A stretch of 32,358 bases of DNA from Rhodothermaceae bacterium (GCA_019634345.1 JAHQVL010000020.1:1-32358), one strand, 5' to 3'. Positions 8,894-17,695 are shown, counted from the stretch's first letter. Translations and numbers: made by a program. The notes: generated by a model from the sequence alone, not told the origin.

Positions 8894-8899
8894 TATAAT
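8894..8899 (+). promoter_or_regulatory. possible -10 box for the outer-membrane protein gene
   Basis: A perfect TATAAT lies 80 nt before the ATG at 8980 in an AT-rich stretch. No good -35 is seen 17 bp upstream. A small inverted repeat, ACTAT/ATAGT (8867-8880), lies just upstream. The leader between box and gene contains a short hairpin CTTCA/TGAAG. Confidence 0.35.
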
Positions 8900-8979
8900 A
8901 CATATCTACAATCTTCAGGTGTGAAGCCCCCCTGCTTTGTTGCGTATACCTGATTGTACCCAGGCTTGGAAATAGCCAT

Positions 8980-9993
8980 ATGTATTTCATTTTGAAAAAC
9001 TGGAAACATATCAGTAGCAATTTACCGAAGCAGGCGATCTTGCTCTTGGTTGTGATTGTTTTGTTTCCTGCTTTTTCCTACGCACAGCGTCCGTTTCTCC
9101 TCAACGACCCTCTCTATCGAAGCGAACAAGCTCAACGTCCGTTTTTCAGTGGATATGCGTTATCAGCAGAAGTGTCTTATCGAAATGCCGGCGCCCTGCA
9201 GGGTGATGGAATTCAATCCCTTGAGTCGGACCCACTCGGTGTAAGTTTTAGGCTTGATTACAAGTTGGCGTCCCGGATGGATCTTAGTGCTGTTGTGGAT
9301 GCCGCTGGGAATACTACACGCCGTGGCCTTTCGTTAAGCTGGGTGATTCTTACCTACTACGAGCGCTCTGAACAATCATCTACTGCGTTGCGTCTTGCCG
9401 TGGATCCGTCGTTCGATAGCCGAGCTGGATTCCCTCAGATAGATGTAGCCTGGTTGTCCTCCTCGTTTGTGTCTCCCCTCAGTTCTACCGAGTTTGCTTT
9501 TGGTATCCGCCGCGTAAAGTTAGGCTATGAGCAGTGGTTGATCAGTGAGCCCAACCTGTCTAACAGTTTTCTGTTGCATAATACGGTGTCCGAGATCGCT
9601 CCTCGCTCAGAGATCGATATAATCTATACCCGGGCACTGGGGTGGGAATTGCATCTAATGCTCGGTTATAACTTTAAGTTTGACCCAGCAGGTAGCAATA
9701 TATTTCTTTCTTTCCTTGGTCAGGCTGGGAGCTATGATCTGCTAGAGACCTCGTATCAAGAACCTTTGTTGCCTCAATTTACCCTTTCTGCAGCAACGAG
9801 CTTTGAACGCGAAATTACTGAGTCAAAGGACTATGTGGGAGGCGTTATCTGGTTTCGCTCAGGGATAGAGTTTAATCGCCCTAGTTATCAAATTCTGCCT
9901 TTTATTGGCTTGCCTTTACAGCAATGGGCACCGTCTAGCGGAAGCTGGCCCAAAGCGAGAAGGCAATTGGGTGTTCGATTAATGTTGCGCTGA
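8980..9993 (+). CDS. unknown outer-membrane beta-barrel protein
   Basis: I do not recognise the family of this 337-residue product. A signal-peptide-like hydrophobic stretch (AILLLVVIVLFPAFSYAQ) ends near residue 36 after a somewhat long, positively charged start, which leaves the exact start uncertain; no ribosome site decides it. The remainder alternates polar and hydrophobic residues with many aromatic residues, as in an outer-membrane barrel (for example SRMDLSAVVDAAGN, WELHLMLGYNFKFD), and ends in a strand-like QLGVRLMLR. The phosphoesterase gene follows after only 13 nt, so the two are probably co-transcribed. A general resemblance to envelope beta-proteins encoded near polysaccharide genes is possible, but no such genes are visible. 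Confidence 0.65.
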   Translation: MYFILKNWKHISSNLPKQAILLLVVIVLFPAFSYAQRPFLLNDPLYRSEQAQRPFFSGYALSAEVSYRNAGALQGDGIQSLESDPLGVSFRLDYKLASRMDLSAVVDAAGNTTRRGLSLSWVILTYYERSEQSSTALRLAVDPSFDSRAGFPQIDVAWLSSSFVSPLSSTEFAFGIRRVKLGYEQWLISEPNLSNSFLLHNTVSEIAPRSEIDIIYTRALGWELHLMLGYNFKFDPAGSNIFLSFLGQAGSYDLLETSYQEPLLPQFTLSAATSFEREITESKDYVGGVIWFRSGIEFNRPSYQILPFIGLPLQQWAPSSGSWPKARRQLGVRLMLR

Positions 9994-10006
9994 TCCCCTC
10001 CCGTTA

Positions 10007-10498
10007 ATGGTCATTGGTATTCTGTCTGATACCCACGGTTACTTCCATCCTTCTCTTCCAACCTATCTGGAAAACGTCGATCTTATTCTCCATGCCGGAG
10101 ATATTGGTACAGATCAGATATTGGATCAACTAGAAGCCATTGCCCCCACCAGGGCCGTATGGGGAAATATAGATGGACAATCGTTGCGCCACCGATCCGT
10201 AGAACATGATCGATTCTCGGTTGAAGGCCTATCATTCTGGATGACGCACATTGCCGGGCATCCTAAAGCCTGGCAGCGTGGAATGGGCAAAATCCTGTCT
10301 GAAAACACGCCGGATATTTTTATATGCGGTCACAGCCATATATTACGGGTGGAGCGAGTGCCTTCATTACAAAAAATGCTTTACATTAATCCAGGGGCAG
10401 CCGGCCGGCAGGGATTTCATAAAGTGAAAACCTGCCTTCGGTTGCACATTGAAAATGGAAAAGCAAAGGAAGTTGAAGTCATTCACCTGGATGAATAA
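10007..10498 (+). CDS. YfcE/MJ0936-type metallophosphoesterase
   Basis: The 163-residue protein has the complete calcineurin-like metal-binding set in order: SDTHG near the N-terminus, HAGDIG, GNID, a His in MTHIAG, and CGHSH near residue 105. These coordinate two metal ions (often Mn or Ni). Members of this compact family hydrolyse phosphodiesters, usually known only from model substrates, in the cytoplasm. Length is typical (about 155-185). It starts 13 nt after the outer-membrane protein gene and probably shares its transcript. The GNHD motif is GNID here, a common variant. The physiological substrate is unknown. Confidence 0.88.
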   Translation: MVIGILSDTHGYFHPSLPTYLENVDLILHAGDIGTDQILDQLEAIAPTRAVWGNIDGQSLRHRSVEHDRFSVEGLSFWMTHIAGHPKAWQRGMGKILSENTPDIFICGHSHILRVERVPSLQKMLYINPGAAGRQGFHKVKTCLRLHIENGKAKEVEVIHLDE

Positions 10499-10571
10499 AA
10501 CTTGTCGGTTAATAAAGCATTAGATCGAGTACTCATTCATCGGATCCACTCATCTACGGTAGACACACATA

Positions 10572-12308
10572 ATGCCTGATTCCACCTCACAGGAGCAACG
10601 GACGATACGTCATGACTTGAGGGCTCTTTATGAGACGAGTCAACTCCTGAGTTCATCACTGGATATCTCTTTTATCCTGAGCAATCTGCTGTTGACAGCA
10701 ATGAGTAGATTGTTTGTTACACGAGGAATTGCGCTTATTTACGACGCAGATACGTCTGATTATCGTGTACTCAGTATAAAAGGAATCAAAGAGCTTAATG
10801 AGGATGAGCATATCTCACTGGGGAATCTGGAGACGGAAGATATCCTAAAGGGTGACCAGGTCCCGGATCTTCTTAAAGGGCATGGAATCGTCGTGGTGCT
10901 CCCTGTATCGTTTGGATCACGGAAAATTGGACTCATCGGGCTTGGCCCGAAGGCAAATGGGAATCCATGGGATAAGATCGACGAAGAGTTTATCCTATCT
11001 CTTGTTAGTATTTCCTCAACATCTGTTCAAAACGCGCTGATGGTAGAGGAATTGCAAACAGCAAACAGGGATCTGGATAGTAAAATTCAGCAGCTAAATA
11101 CCCTGTTTGATCTGTCGCAAGAATTCAACTCCAGTATCGATCGCGACTACCTTGTTAAGCTGCTTACGTTCGCTCTGATGGGGCAGATGCTCGTAAATAA
11201 GTATCTGTTTGTGCTGAAAAGAGGAGGGCCGGGAGATGAGCAAGAGGATGAAAATGAATTTCAGATTGTAGCTGCTCAAGGCATCAACCGGAATCAGTGC
11301 CAGCAGGACGTCTTGAATAAGTTCTGCGAATTGACCAAAGAACTGGTCCTCACCAAGGATGAGTGCCCGCCCGAATGGGCTTCTTTATGCGACCTCGGGA
11401 TTGCGCTGATATTACCGATCAAACACCAGGGGGAGATTCAAGCTGTTCTTTGCCTGGGGCCCAAAATGACAGGAGCAGACTATCAAAAAGGCGATTTTGA
11501 TCTGTTATATGCGTTAGGGAACCTGGCCTTTGTGTCGATTCAAAATACCTACCTCGTCGAGGAGCAGATTGAAAAAGAGCGGCTAGAAGAGGAGATGAGG
11601 CTTGCTAGAGATATTCAGGAACGCCTGCTTCCAAGCTCGGTCCCCTCAGATGCGTCGGTGGAAATGGCAGCCCTGGCCCTACCAAGTAGGCACGTCGGCG
11701 GTGATTATTATGATCTCGTTTCCCAGAGCAACGGAAGCATTTTGCTTGCCATAGCGGATGTGACAGGCAAAGGCGTGCCGGCCGCGCTCTTGATGGCGAA
11801 CCTCCAAGCCTGTTTGCATACCATGGTGCCCATGGATCTAACCATGGAAGAGTTTATTTCTCATATGAACCGGGTAATTTGCAAAAATACAGGATTCGAT
11901 AAGTTTATTACTGCCTTTACAGGCCTGTATGAGCCCCAGACAAAAACGCTCGATTACGTAAACGCCGGCCACAACCCTCCCATGTTACTGCGAGCTACTG
12001 GAGACTTAGAGTTGTTGGAAGTTGGAGGTTTGCTCCTCGGTGTTTTTAAAGATGCAGAGTACGAGAGAGGCCAGGTGACTCTTGAGCCTGGCGATATATT
12101 GGCCATCTTTACAGATGGAGTCACTGAAGCGATGAGCCCCGGTGGTGAAGAATTTCACGAAGATCGCCTGGAGACCATATTAAGAGACACACAGGGCGAA
12201 ACTGCGCAAGGCATTCTCAACGCGATACGTAAAGAAATCATCAGCTTTACAGGCAGTGCTACTCAGTTAAGCGACGACCTGACTCTCATTGTGCTGAAAG
12301 CGACATAG
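10572..12308 (+). CDS. GAF-GAF-SpoIIE (PP2C-type) serine phosphatase
   Basis: The 578-residue protein has two GAF-like regions (about 20-165 and 180-345), a charged helix (EEQIEKERLEEEMRLARDIQERLLPS) of the kind that precedes RsbU/SpoIIE phosphatases, and a full SpoIIE-type PP2C domain with HVGGDYYD, IADVTGKGVPAALLMA, NAGHNPP, FTDGVTEAM and QLSDDLTLIVLK, which hold the metal-binding Asp residues. Such proteins dephosphorylate anti-sigma antagonists (STAS proteins) and so control stress sigma factors, with the GAF domains sensing small ligands. No STAS, anti-sigma kinase or sigma gene is in the window, so its partner is elsewhere. No signal peptide or membrane segment, so cytoplasmic. It ends eight bases from the convergent GlmU-like gene with no terminator between them. 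Confidence 0.9.
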   Translation: MPDSTSQEQRTIRHDLRALYETSQLLSSSLDISFILSNLLLTAMSRLFVTRGIALIYDADTSDYRVLSIKGIKELNEDEHISLGNLETEDILKGDQVPDLLKGHGIVVVLPVSFGSRKIGLIGLGPKANGNPWDKIDEEFILSLVSISSTSVQNALMVEELQTANRDLDSKIQQLNTLFDLSQEFNSSIDRDYLVKLLTFALMGQMLVNKYLFVLKRGGPGDEQEDENEFQIVAAQGINRNQCQQDVLNKFCELTKELVLTKDECPPEWASLCDLGIALILPIKHQGEIQAVLCLGPKMTGADYQKGDFDLLYALGNLAFVSIQNTYLVEEQIEKERLEEEMRLARDIQERLLPSSVPSDASVEMAALALPSRHVGGDYYDLVSQSNGSILLAIADVTGKGVPAALLMANLQACLHTMVPMDLTMEEFISHMNRVICKNTGFDKFITAFTGLYEPQTKTLDYVNAGHNPPMLLRATGDLELLEVGGLLLGVFKDAEYERGQVTLEPGDILAIFTDGVTEAMSPGGEEFHEDRLETILRDTQGETAQGILNAIRKEIISFTGSATQLSDDLTLIVLKAT

Positions 12309-12316
12309 AGTAACCA

Positions 12317-13588
12317 CTATTGGGCAATCAGCTTTTCGTGCCTCTCTGAAAAGATCCGATGCAATAACTGTTGCTCACTTTGGGCAAGCTCTATGTTGCG
12401 GCGGGCCATGACGCGTTCTGCCACCGCGATTGCTTTGTCAATCCGGTAAGGCTCCAGGCCTGACTCAGGGCCCCCCCAAGAGAAGGAAGGGACATATCTT
12501 GATTGGAATCCGCTTCCGTACAGGTTGCAAAAAACGCCCGTCAAGGTACCGGTGTTGAACATGGTATTGATCCCGCACTTGCTGTGATCTCCCATAATCA
12601 AGCCAAGAAATTGCCTCCCCGTTGGTTGGTAAATCCCTAGCTTTTCACTGTAAAGGGTAACCGGTGCGTAATCATTGCGCAAGTTTGAGGTATTGGTGTC
12701 TGCACCCAGGTTGCACCACGAGCCTATGTACGAATTCCCTACAAAACCCGCGTGTGCCTTATTGGAATAGGATTGGAAAATCGCGCTGTGAATTTCCCCG
12801 GCTACTTTACATACTGGACCAATAGCACTTTGCTCTATGTTGGTCTGGGCTTTTACAACGCTTTGAGGGCCGATATAGACAGGGCCTTTAACAAGAGCAG
12901 CTTCCATGATGCGAGCCCCTGAGTCTATGTAGATGGGACCTTCAGCAGCATTTAGGATGGCGCCAGGAGCCACCTGCGCATTCCGAGCAAGATAGATGTC
13001 TGAGGGATTGATGACCGTAGAGTGATGGTCTATTTGCGAATTAGAACGGTCGAGAGAAGGAATAAATCGGATAAGGTCTTGAACATCGTCGAGTAACGCA
13101 TCGTGCAGGTAGTCCAGTAAATTCCATAAATGATGAAGAAGGACCACGGTTCTGTCCAGGACTTCTTCTTTCGCAGTCCCTATCACCTCACGAGTAATGG
13201 ACTCCCTATTTAGCAGATCTGCTGGAGCATTGGGCACCCAGGCAGCAATCATTTCATCCCCTTGCATGAATACTCTGCTCTCCTTTTCAGTTCGCATTAC
13301 TTCTAACAGCATAGCGTAGAAGGCAGCGGGTGCTGAAACGAGCCGGCCGTTTATAAACATGATCGAAACACCTTCTGGCAGCGTGTTCACGGGCACGTTA
13401 TACTGACTTGATATGTGATCAGCCAGGTGTGGCCGGACATGAAAAGCACGGGAAGGCCTACCTAGTTTATCCCATATACGGCGATGGATCGTCCTGGCGC
13501 CGAGCCGAAGCTGAAAAACACTGCGCGTTTCAATGATAGGAGTCAGCCTGTCCATGGCGTCGTCTTCATAAATGCAAAGGTATATCAT
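12317..13588 (-). CDS. GlmU family protein (degenerate nucleotidyltransferase plus left-handed beta-helix)
   Basis: The 423-residue protein resembles the Bacteroidota-type GlmU family. The N-terminal region (LTPIIETRSVFQLRLGARTIHRRIWDKL) matches the start of these proteins but lacks the classical GxGxR nucleotidyltransferase loop. From about residue 205 a hexapeptide-repeat helix begins (ARNAQVAPGAILNAAEGPIYIDSGA and on), with FVGNSYIGSWCNLGADTNTSNLRND resembling the GlmU acyl-acceptor region. True GlmU makes UDP-GlcNAc; this family is usually annotated as a putative sugar nucleotidyltransferase and its reaction is not established. It is divergent from the transaldolase gene, from which 341 bp separate it, and convergent with the SpoIIE phosphatase gene. 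Confidence 0.8.
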   Translation of the reverse strand: MIYLCIYEDDAMDRLTPIIETRSVFQLRLGARTIHRRIWDKLGRPSRAFHVRPHLADHISSQYNVPVNTLPEGVSIMFINGRLVSAPAAFYAMLLEVMRTEKESRVFMQGDEMIAAWVPNAPADLLNRESITREVIGTAKEEVLDRTVVLLHHLWNLLDYLHDALLDDVQDLIRFIPSLDRSNSQIDHHSTVINPSDIYLARNAQVAPGAILNAAEGPIYIDSGARIMEAALVKGPVYIGPQSVVKAQTNIEQSAIGPVCKVAGEIHSAIFQSYSNKAHAGFVGNSYIGSWCNLGADTNTSNLRNDYAPVTLYSEKLGIYQPTGRQFLGLIMGDHSKCGINTMFNTGTLTGVFCNLYGSGFQSRYVPSFSWGGPESGLEPYRIDKAIAVAERVMARRNIELAQSEQQLLHRIFSERHEKLIAQ

Positions 13589-13929
13589 GTCAACTAAATA
13601 GTCTGATTAAAGAGAGTGTACTCAGGGGGAGTTGCTAAGTCGTAACGTATTCGTGTCAATGAATGTCGTGGCGCATTAAATAAGAATTAAGAATGGTATC
13701 GGTGATCAATATGAGAGGACTAGAGGGTGAAAATTGAATGCTTTATGTACGCTGAGGGGCACTAGTTAGTGAATGCTTCGTTAGATTTGTAACAATTCTT
13801 GAAATACCGTTTCAGAAATAGGCACAATTACCGATCGTGTTTTGTAGAGATGAGCACAATAAGTAACGATTTACACGATCTCATTTTACATTCGATTGTC
13901 AACTACATCACTTTAATAACTTAGAGCCC
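13589..13929. other. intergenic region between divergent GlmU-like and transaldolase genes
   Basis: A 341-bp stretch without a gene that must hold both promoters. The clearest structure is a 7-bp inverted repeat GATCGTG (13833-13839) / CACGATC (13874-13880) 50 nt before the transaldolase start, and a shorter TTGAAAT/GTTTCAG repeat near 13798-13814. TTGAAA at 13798 could be a -35, but no convincing -10 follows. No heptamer repeat is present here. Confidence 0.4.
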
Positions 13930-14595
13930 ATGAAGTTCTTTATTGACACTGCTGACCTTGATGAAATTAAAGAAGCCAATGATCTTGGTGTACTAGACGG
14001 TGTTACAACCAACCCCTCTCTTGTACGCAAAGTAGGAAATGTTAATTTCCACGAACACATTGTGAAGATATGTGAAATCGTGGATGGAGACGTATCCGCT
14101 GAGGTTACCGCAACAGATTATGCTGGAATTGTATCTGAAGGTAGAACCCTGGCTAAGTTACATAAAAACGTTGTTGTTAAAGTACCTTTGATTCTGGATG
14201 GAATCAAAGCCATTAAGACGTTTTCTGATGAAGGGATCCGTACTAACTGTACACTCTGCTTCTCTCCAACACAGGCTCTAATCGCGGCAAAAGCGGGTGC
14301 TACGTATATCAGCCCCTTCATCGGCCGCCTGGACGACATCTCGCACAATGGGATGGAACTGATCGAGCAAATCGTTCAGATTTACCAGAACTACGGCCTG
14401 GAAACAGAAGTTTTAGCAGCGTCTATTCGTCATCCTATGCACGTAGTAGAATCTGCACTCGTAGGTGCTGACGTGGCTACAATGCCATTGAAGGTTATCA
14501 AAGCCACACTGAATCACCCTCTCACCGATCGTGGCCTCGAGAAATTCCTCCAAGACTGGAAAGCATACGAAGAAAGTCTAGGTGTACCTGCGTAA
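13930..14595 (+). CDS. tal: small transaldolase / fructose-6-phosphate aldolase family (TalC-like)
   Basis: The 221-residue protein begins [31 protein letters not shown] in pieces typical of the short transaldolase family, and carries NVVVKVPL, whose Lys forms the Schiff base, followed by [15 protein letters not shown] and [10 protein letters not shown]. Its length (about 215-225) separates it from the long TalA/B type. It transfers dihydroxyacetone units between sugar phosphates in the pentose phosphate pathway; a fructose-6-phosphate aldolase activity is the alternative in the same family. It is cytoplasmic. It stands alone, divergent from the GlmU-like gene and convergent with coaE, with a long heptamer hairpin between the stops. 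The ribosome site is weak (TAGAG). Confidence 0.93.
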   Translation: MKFFIDTADLDEIKEANDLGVLDGVTTNPSLVRKVGNVNFHEHIVKICEIVDGDVSAEVTATDYAGIVSEGRTLAKLHKNVVVKVPLILDGIKAIKTFSDEGIRTNCTLCFSPTQALIAAKAGATYISPFIGRLDDISHNGMELIEQIVQIYQNYGLETEVLAASIRHPMHVVESALVGADVATMPLKVIKATLNHPLTDRGLEKFLQDWKAYEESLGVPA

Positions 14596-14603
14596 CCAAA
14601 TGG

Positions 14604-14676
14604 GTTTCGTGTTTCGCGTTCCGAGTTGGTTTCGAGTTTAATTGCATTAACCCGAAACCAACCCGAAACCCGAAAC
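14604..14676. repeat. heptamer hairpin element B (arms differ by one heptamer)
   Basis: The left arm has three GTTTCGN-type heptamers (14604-14624), a GTTG spacer, another heptamer (GTTTCGA) and GTTTAAT. The right arm (14645-14676) read on the other strand has two GTTTCGG heptamers, the same GTTG spacer, one more GTTTCGG and GTTAATG. So the arms match except that the left one has one additional heptamer (GTTCCGA, 14618-14624). The loop is only about three bases (TGC). The element lies between the convergent stops of the transaldolase gene and coaE and could serve both as a transcript end. It lacks a T-tract. Confidence 0.8.
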
Positions 14677-14677
14677 C

Positions 14678-14700
14678 AATCAAATGAGCATCATTTGATT
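14678..14700. terminator. perfect 10-bp hairpin overlapping the coaE stop
   Basis: AATCAAATGA (14678-14687) and TCATTTGATT (14691-14700) are perfect reverse complements around a 3-nt loop. The coaE stop codon (TGA at 14693-14691) is inside the stem. The AT-rich stem without a T-run is an atypical terminator; with element B beside it the region probably ends both convergent transcripts. Confidence 0.5.
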
Positions 14701-15302
14701 GCTACATACAGATTGTAAAACTCCTGTACCCTTTGCCGCAACGTATCCAGATCGGAGTCATTGTTGATTACGTAATCTGCGCGGCGTAGCAATTCTTCTG
14801 CTGGTAATTGATGGCCCATTCGGTCTAAGACATGTTGCCGGCTAGCTCCATCTCGTGCTATTACCCGTTGGATGCGGATTTCCAGCGGGGCATGGACGAC
14901 CAGTACAGCGTCCAGGTGTTTGTATCCCCCGGATTCGAAAATAAGAGCGGCCTCGTGTACAAGAAGCGGGGCCTTGCAGTGTTTTTTTTGCTCCTGAAAA
15001 GCCTGAAATACTCGGGGGTGGACAATGCCATTAATGGTTGCTACCTGGGCTTCGTCACCAAATACGGTTTGTGCCAGGTAAGCTCGGTTCAGTGCACCAT
15101 CGGGCAGGTAGCTTTCTGCGCCAAATGCATGTATGATTTCTTCCCGCGCACCTGGGTCGCTGACCATGATATGTTTTGCTACTTGATCTGCAGAGAAGAC
15201 AGCAGCTCCTAGTTCCTCAAGCTCCTTACACACGGCACTTTTTCCACTACCGATTCCCCCGGTAACACCAAGGGTCTTTACAGGCGTTTTTACAGATTCC
15301 AT
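14691..15302 (-). CDS. coaE: dephospho-CoA kinase
   Basis: The 203-residue protein has the P-loop GVTGGIGSGKSAVC near residue 13, then AAVFSADQVAKHIM (substrate-binding Asp), VHEAALIFESG and a C-terminal YVINNDSDLDTLRQRVQ, which together define CoaE. It phosphorylates the 3'-hydroxyl of dephospho-CoA, the last step of coenzyme A synthesis, in the cytoplasm. The length is typical. Its ATG (15302) lies inside the end of the upstream outer-membrane protein gene (13-nt overlap), so translation is likely coupled within a HIT - barrel - coaE operon. No other CoA gene is near. Confidence 0.95.
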   Translation of the reverse strand: MESVKTPVKTLGVTGGIGSGKSAVCKELEELGAAVFSADQVAKHIMVSDPGAREEIIHAFGAESYLPDGALNRAYLAQTVFGDEAQVATINGIVHPRVFQAFQEQKKHCKAPLLVHEAALIFESGGYKHLDAVLVVHAPLEIRIQRVIARDGASRQHVLDRMGHQLPAEELLRRADYVINNDSDLDTLRQRVQEFYNLYVAIK

Positions 15303-17368
15303 CGCACTGAGACTGCTAAATTAGGGATAATCTTACGCGTTCCCCTGCGAGCTTCTGAACGGATGTGTTCAGCAAGGTCTTCAGGTAGATCGCCATATAA
15401 TCGTTGCCGGATGTGTTGAACGTTGAGCCAGCCATCCAGGCGGAGTTCGGAGTTTTTTTGCATACTCCAGATAATAGCACATGTTGGCCCAACTTGCTCG
15501 ATCCACCGGCGGCCGGTACGTGTAATAGAGCTGAATACAGGATTCCCAAACTCGTCAAGCTGAATGGCTCCATTCTCATCCAGTCTTCTATAGCGTACTG
15601 TGCTGGCACGCTCAAAGTCAGTGCGTATAAATAACCGCATGCCGATCTCACCTTGCACTTTACCGACAGAACGGATGCGGGCCCAACCGCTGTAGGTGCG
15701 TAGGGTATCGAAGGGAATTTCTGCAAACGAATCCTGTAAAAAACGACCCAGATGCAAGTCGCTCGTCCCCAGGTTGAGGATCACAGCGTATTTGTTCGTC
15801 AGGTCCTGGCGGATCTCGGCTTCGTACTGTAGCTCGCGAGCCGATTGGTCGGTAGGGCGCCGGCCCTCGAGCACGAAGTCATCAACAGTATAGGTGGCTC
15901 GTACTTCAGACCGTACTCGGGCATAAGTGGAAGGGGAGGGCGTCCAAATAATCGTAGGCCGGAAACGTAGAGAGCGTTGAACATTGTTTTCTGCCGAGCG
16001 CCTGGCTTTTAGATAAACCGTGTGATAATACGTCCCAAACACGCTGAATTGCATGGTGACGTACTGATTCAGCCTGTACTCTGCCCCCAGTTGCCCACTA
16101 AAGAAGGACTCGTCGCGGTCATCCTGATTGCTTACGGGGGTGTCGTGCCGCAGGATGTTGGCTGTCGCTTCTAAATTAAAGGAAATTTGCTCTGATAGGG
16201 CCCACCTGTTCCGGGTTCTGATTCCAAAGATGCTTCGATCGTAATCTGCTTGCTCCAACAGGTCGCCTTTTTGTGTGGCTTGAATAGGAGGGAGTTCGTC
16301 CCTGTTCTCAAGTTGCCGTTGTTCTACTTCTGTAGCGCCCGTGAAGGTAATCTGAGACTGAAGCTTAGGCGTCTGATACATAACACCAATCTCGATGTCG
16401 ACGCTGCGGCGGGCGAAGTTGGTATCAAAGAAAAGGGATTCTTCTGGTGTACGGAGGGTGCGGATTCGGCGATTGTTCGACGAATACCCCAGGCGATTTA
16501 TGAGTTGTAAAGAGGAGGTGAGAGGCGTTTCAAGTTCTACAAGGACCTGCAGAGTGTCACTTGTTGTGGCCTCAATGGTCTCCGAAAGAGGGTCCAGATT
16601 GGAGTCGCGGTTTAGGAAAGATACGCTCTGGTACGTATCGCGGCGGACATTGGAATAAGAGACTTCGGAGGCAAGCCGAGATTTGTCAAAAAAGCGTTCG
16701 CCACGCCCTCGGGCCTTCATGAGCCCACCCCTGCGCGGTGTAATTAATTGCACATTCCCCTGGGCATCGAGCTCTACGTTGTATCCTGCGATGATTTGCT
16801 TGGGCATGGTAAGGGAAGTGCCAAAGGCTGGGCCGGCGTCCCTGCGCAGCGAGGCACCCTGGTTTCCTTGATTTACACCGGGCCTATGATCCATGGCAAG
16901 GCCGAGATAGGGCTCTACGGCCAGTATGTCCCGAACGGAATACGCAAGTGTACCATACACCGTCTGCGTGAATACACGGCTTTGGCTGTACGAGGCAAGG
17001 TAGCCGCGAATGCCGGGCGTAAGCTTTTTAACCGTAGAAGGGCGAAGTGTCCAATTGAGAATGTTCTCATCTCGAAAGCTAAGAACATTGTTGAATAAGA
17101 TGAATGCGTCCGACGTAAACCGATTATGTAGTTGCAGGGACCACGAATCGACAGGTTGAGCCATGTGTAACCCTGCGAGCCACCGGTATCGATTTATGTC
17201 TCGCTCAAAGTCGGTTTCAAAGCGGTAATTCGATTGACCATGCGCCATTTGGACTCCCATACAGATGCATAGGAGGCCCAACAGCCAAGTAGCCTCGTTA
17301 CCTGGTAGGAGCCTTCTTTTAGGAATACGATTCACCAGGATAGAACGGTTAACCTGGAGGCCACGCAA
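15290..17368 (-). CDS. unknown large outer-membrane beta-barrel protein
   Basis: I do not recognise this 692-residue protein. A charged N-terminus is followed by a signal peptide (TWLLGLLCICMGVQMAHGQ, cut near residue 45). The mature part is rich in alternating strands with aromatic belts (SWSLQLHNRFTSDAFILFNN, YVTMQFSVFGTYYHTVYLKA) and ends in LAVSVRWNL, consistent with a large outer-membrane barrel. The start is taken as TTG 17368 because a perfect AGGAGG lies eight bases before it; a GTG at 17335 is the alternative and has no such site. It overlaps the HIT gene by 20 nt upstream and coaE by 13 nt downstream, so it is locked into an operon with two housekeeping genes. No plug or carboxypeptidase-like domain is seen, so it is not a SusC-type receptor. 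Confidence 0.7.
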   Translation of the reverse strand: MRGLQVNRSILVNRIPKRRLLPGNEATWLLGLLCICMGVQMAHGQSNYRFETDFERDINRYRWLAGLHMAQPVDSWSLQLHNRFTSDAFILFNNVLSFRDENILNWTLRPSTVKKLTPGIRGYLASYSQSRVFTQTVYGTLAYSVRDILAVEPYLGLAMDHRPGVNQGNQGASLRRDAGPAFGTSLTMPKQIIAGYNVELDAQGNVQLITPRRGGLMKARGRGERFFDKSRLASEVSYSNVRRDTYQSVSFLNRDSNLDPLSETIEATTSDTLQVLVELETPLTSSLQLINRLGYSSNNRRIRTLRTPEESLFFDTNFARRSVDIEIGVMYQTPKLQSQITFTGATEVEQRQLENRDELPPIQATQKGDLLEQADYDRSIFGIRTRNRWALSEQISFNLEATANILRHDTPVSNQDDRDESFFSGQLGAEYRLNQYVTMQFSVFGTYYHTVYLKARRSAENNVQRSLRFRPTIIWTPSPSTYARVRSEVRATYTVDDFVLEGRRPTDQSARELQYEAEIRQDLTNKYAVILNLGTSDLHLGRFLQDSFAEIPFDTLRTYSGWARIRSVGKVQGEIGMRLFIRTDFERASTVRYRRLDENGAIQLDEFGNPVFSSITRTGRRWIEQVGPTCAIIWSMQKNSELRLDGWLNVQHIRQRLYGDLPEDLAEHIRSEARRGTRKIIPNLAVSVRWNL

Positions 17369-17693
17369 GAGGCCGGCCTCCTAATAAATGCAGGTGGATG
17401 TGATAGACCGTTTGGCCTCCATCTTCCCCGCAATTAAACACGGTCCTATACCCATTGCTTAATCCTTCCTGGGCGGCGATATCCTTGGCAACAAGAAAAA
17501 GATGACCAACCGTTGTTTTGTCCTCAGGAGTTAAGTCGTTCAGGGTAGGTATCGGTTTACGGGGGACAATCAGGATGTGCGTAGATGCCTGCGGGTTAAT
17601 GTCTCGAAAAGCAATGCATTGATCGTCTTCATACACGATATCCGCCGGAATTTCCTTATCTGCGATCTTTTGAAAAAGTGTTTTTTCTGCCAT
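17349..17693 (-). CDS. HIT family nucleotide-binding protein (HINT-like)
   Basis: The 114-residue protein starts TLFQKIADKEIPADIVYED, has IAFRDINPQASTHILIVPRK, and ends with the histidine triad HIHLHLLGGRPLAWPPG that names the family. HINT-type proteins are cytoplasmic hydrolases of aminoacyl or phosphoramidate adenylates; the cellular substrate in bacteria is not settled. It is the first gene of a minus-strand operon with the unknown barrel protein and coaE; the strong ribosome site of the second gene (AGGAGG, 17382-17377) lies inside its coding sequence. Upstream sits a tandem heptamer array. Confidence 0.93.
   Translation of the reverse strand: MAEKTLFQKIADKEIPADIVYEDDQCIAFRDINPQASTHILIVPRKPIPTLNDLTPEDKTTVGHLFLVAKDIAAQEGLSNGYRTVFNCGEDGGQTVYHIHLHLLGGRPLAWPPG
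17377..17382 (-). promoter_or_regulatory. strong ribosome-binding site fixing a TTG start
   Basis: AGGAGG on the minus strand lies eight bases before TTG 17368, within the last codons of the HIT gene. It selects the TTG over a later GTG as the start of the barrel protein and suggests coupled translation. Confidence 0.7.
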
Positions 17694-17695
17694 AC

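Noticed and set aside
14604..14676. Heptamer elements as ordinary Rho-independent terminators
   Set aside because: They lack a T-tract, have mismatched long stems and often long loops, and one lies next to a start codon; normal T-tract terminators occur separately at 2275-2313 and 31815-31847.
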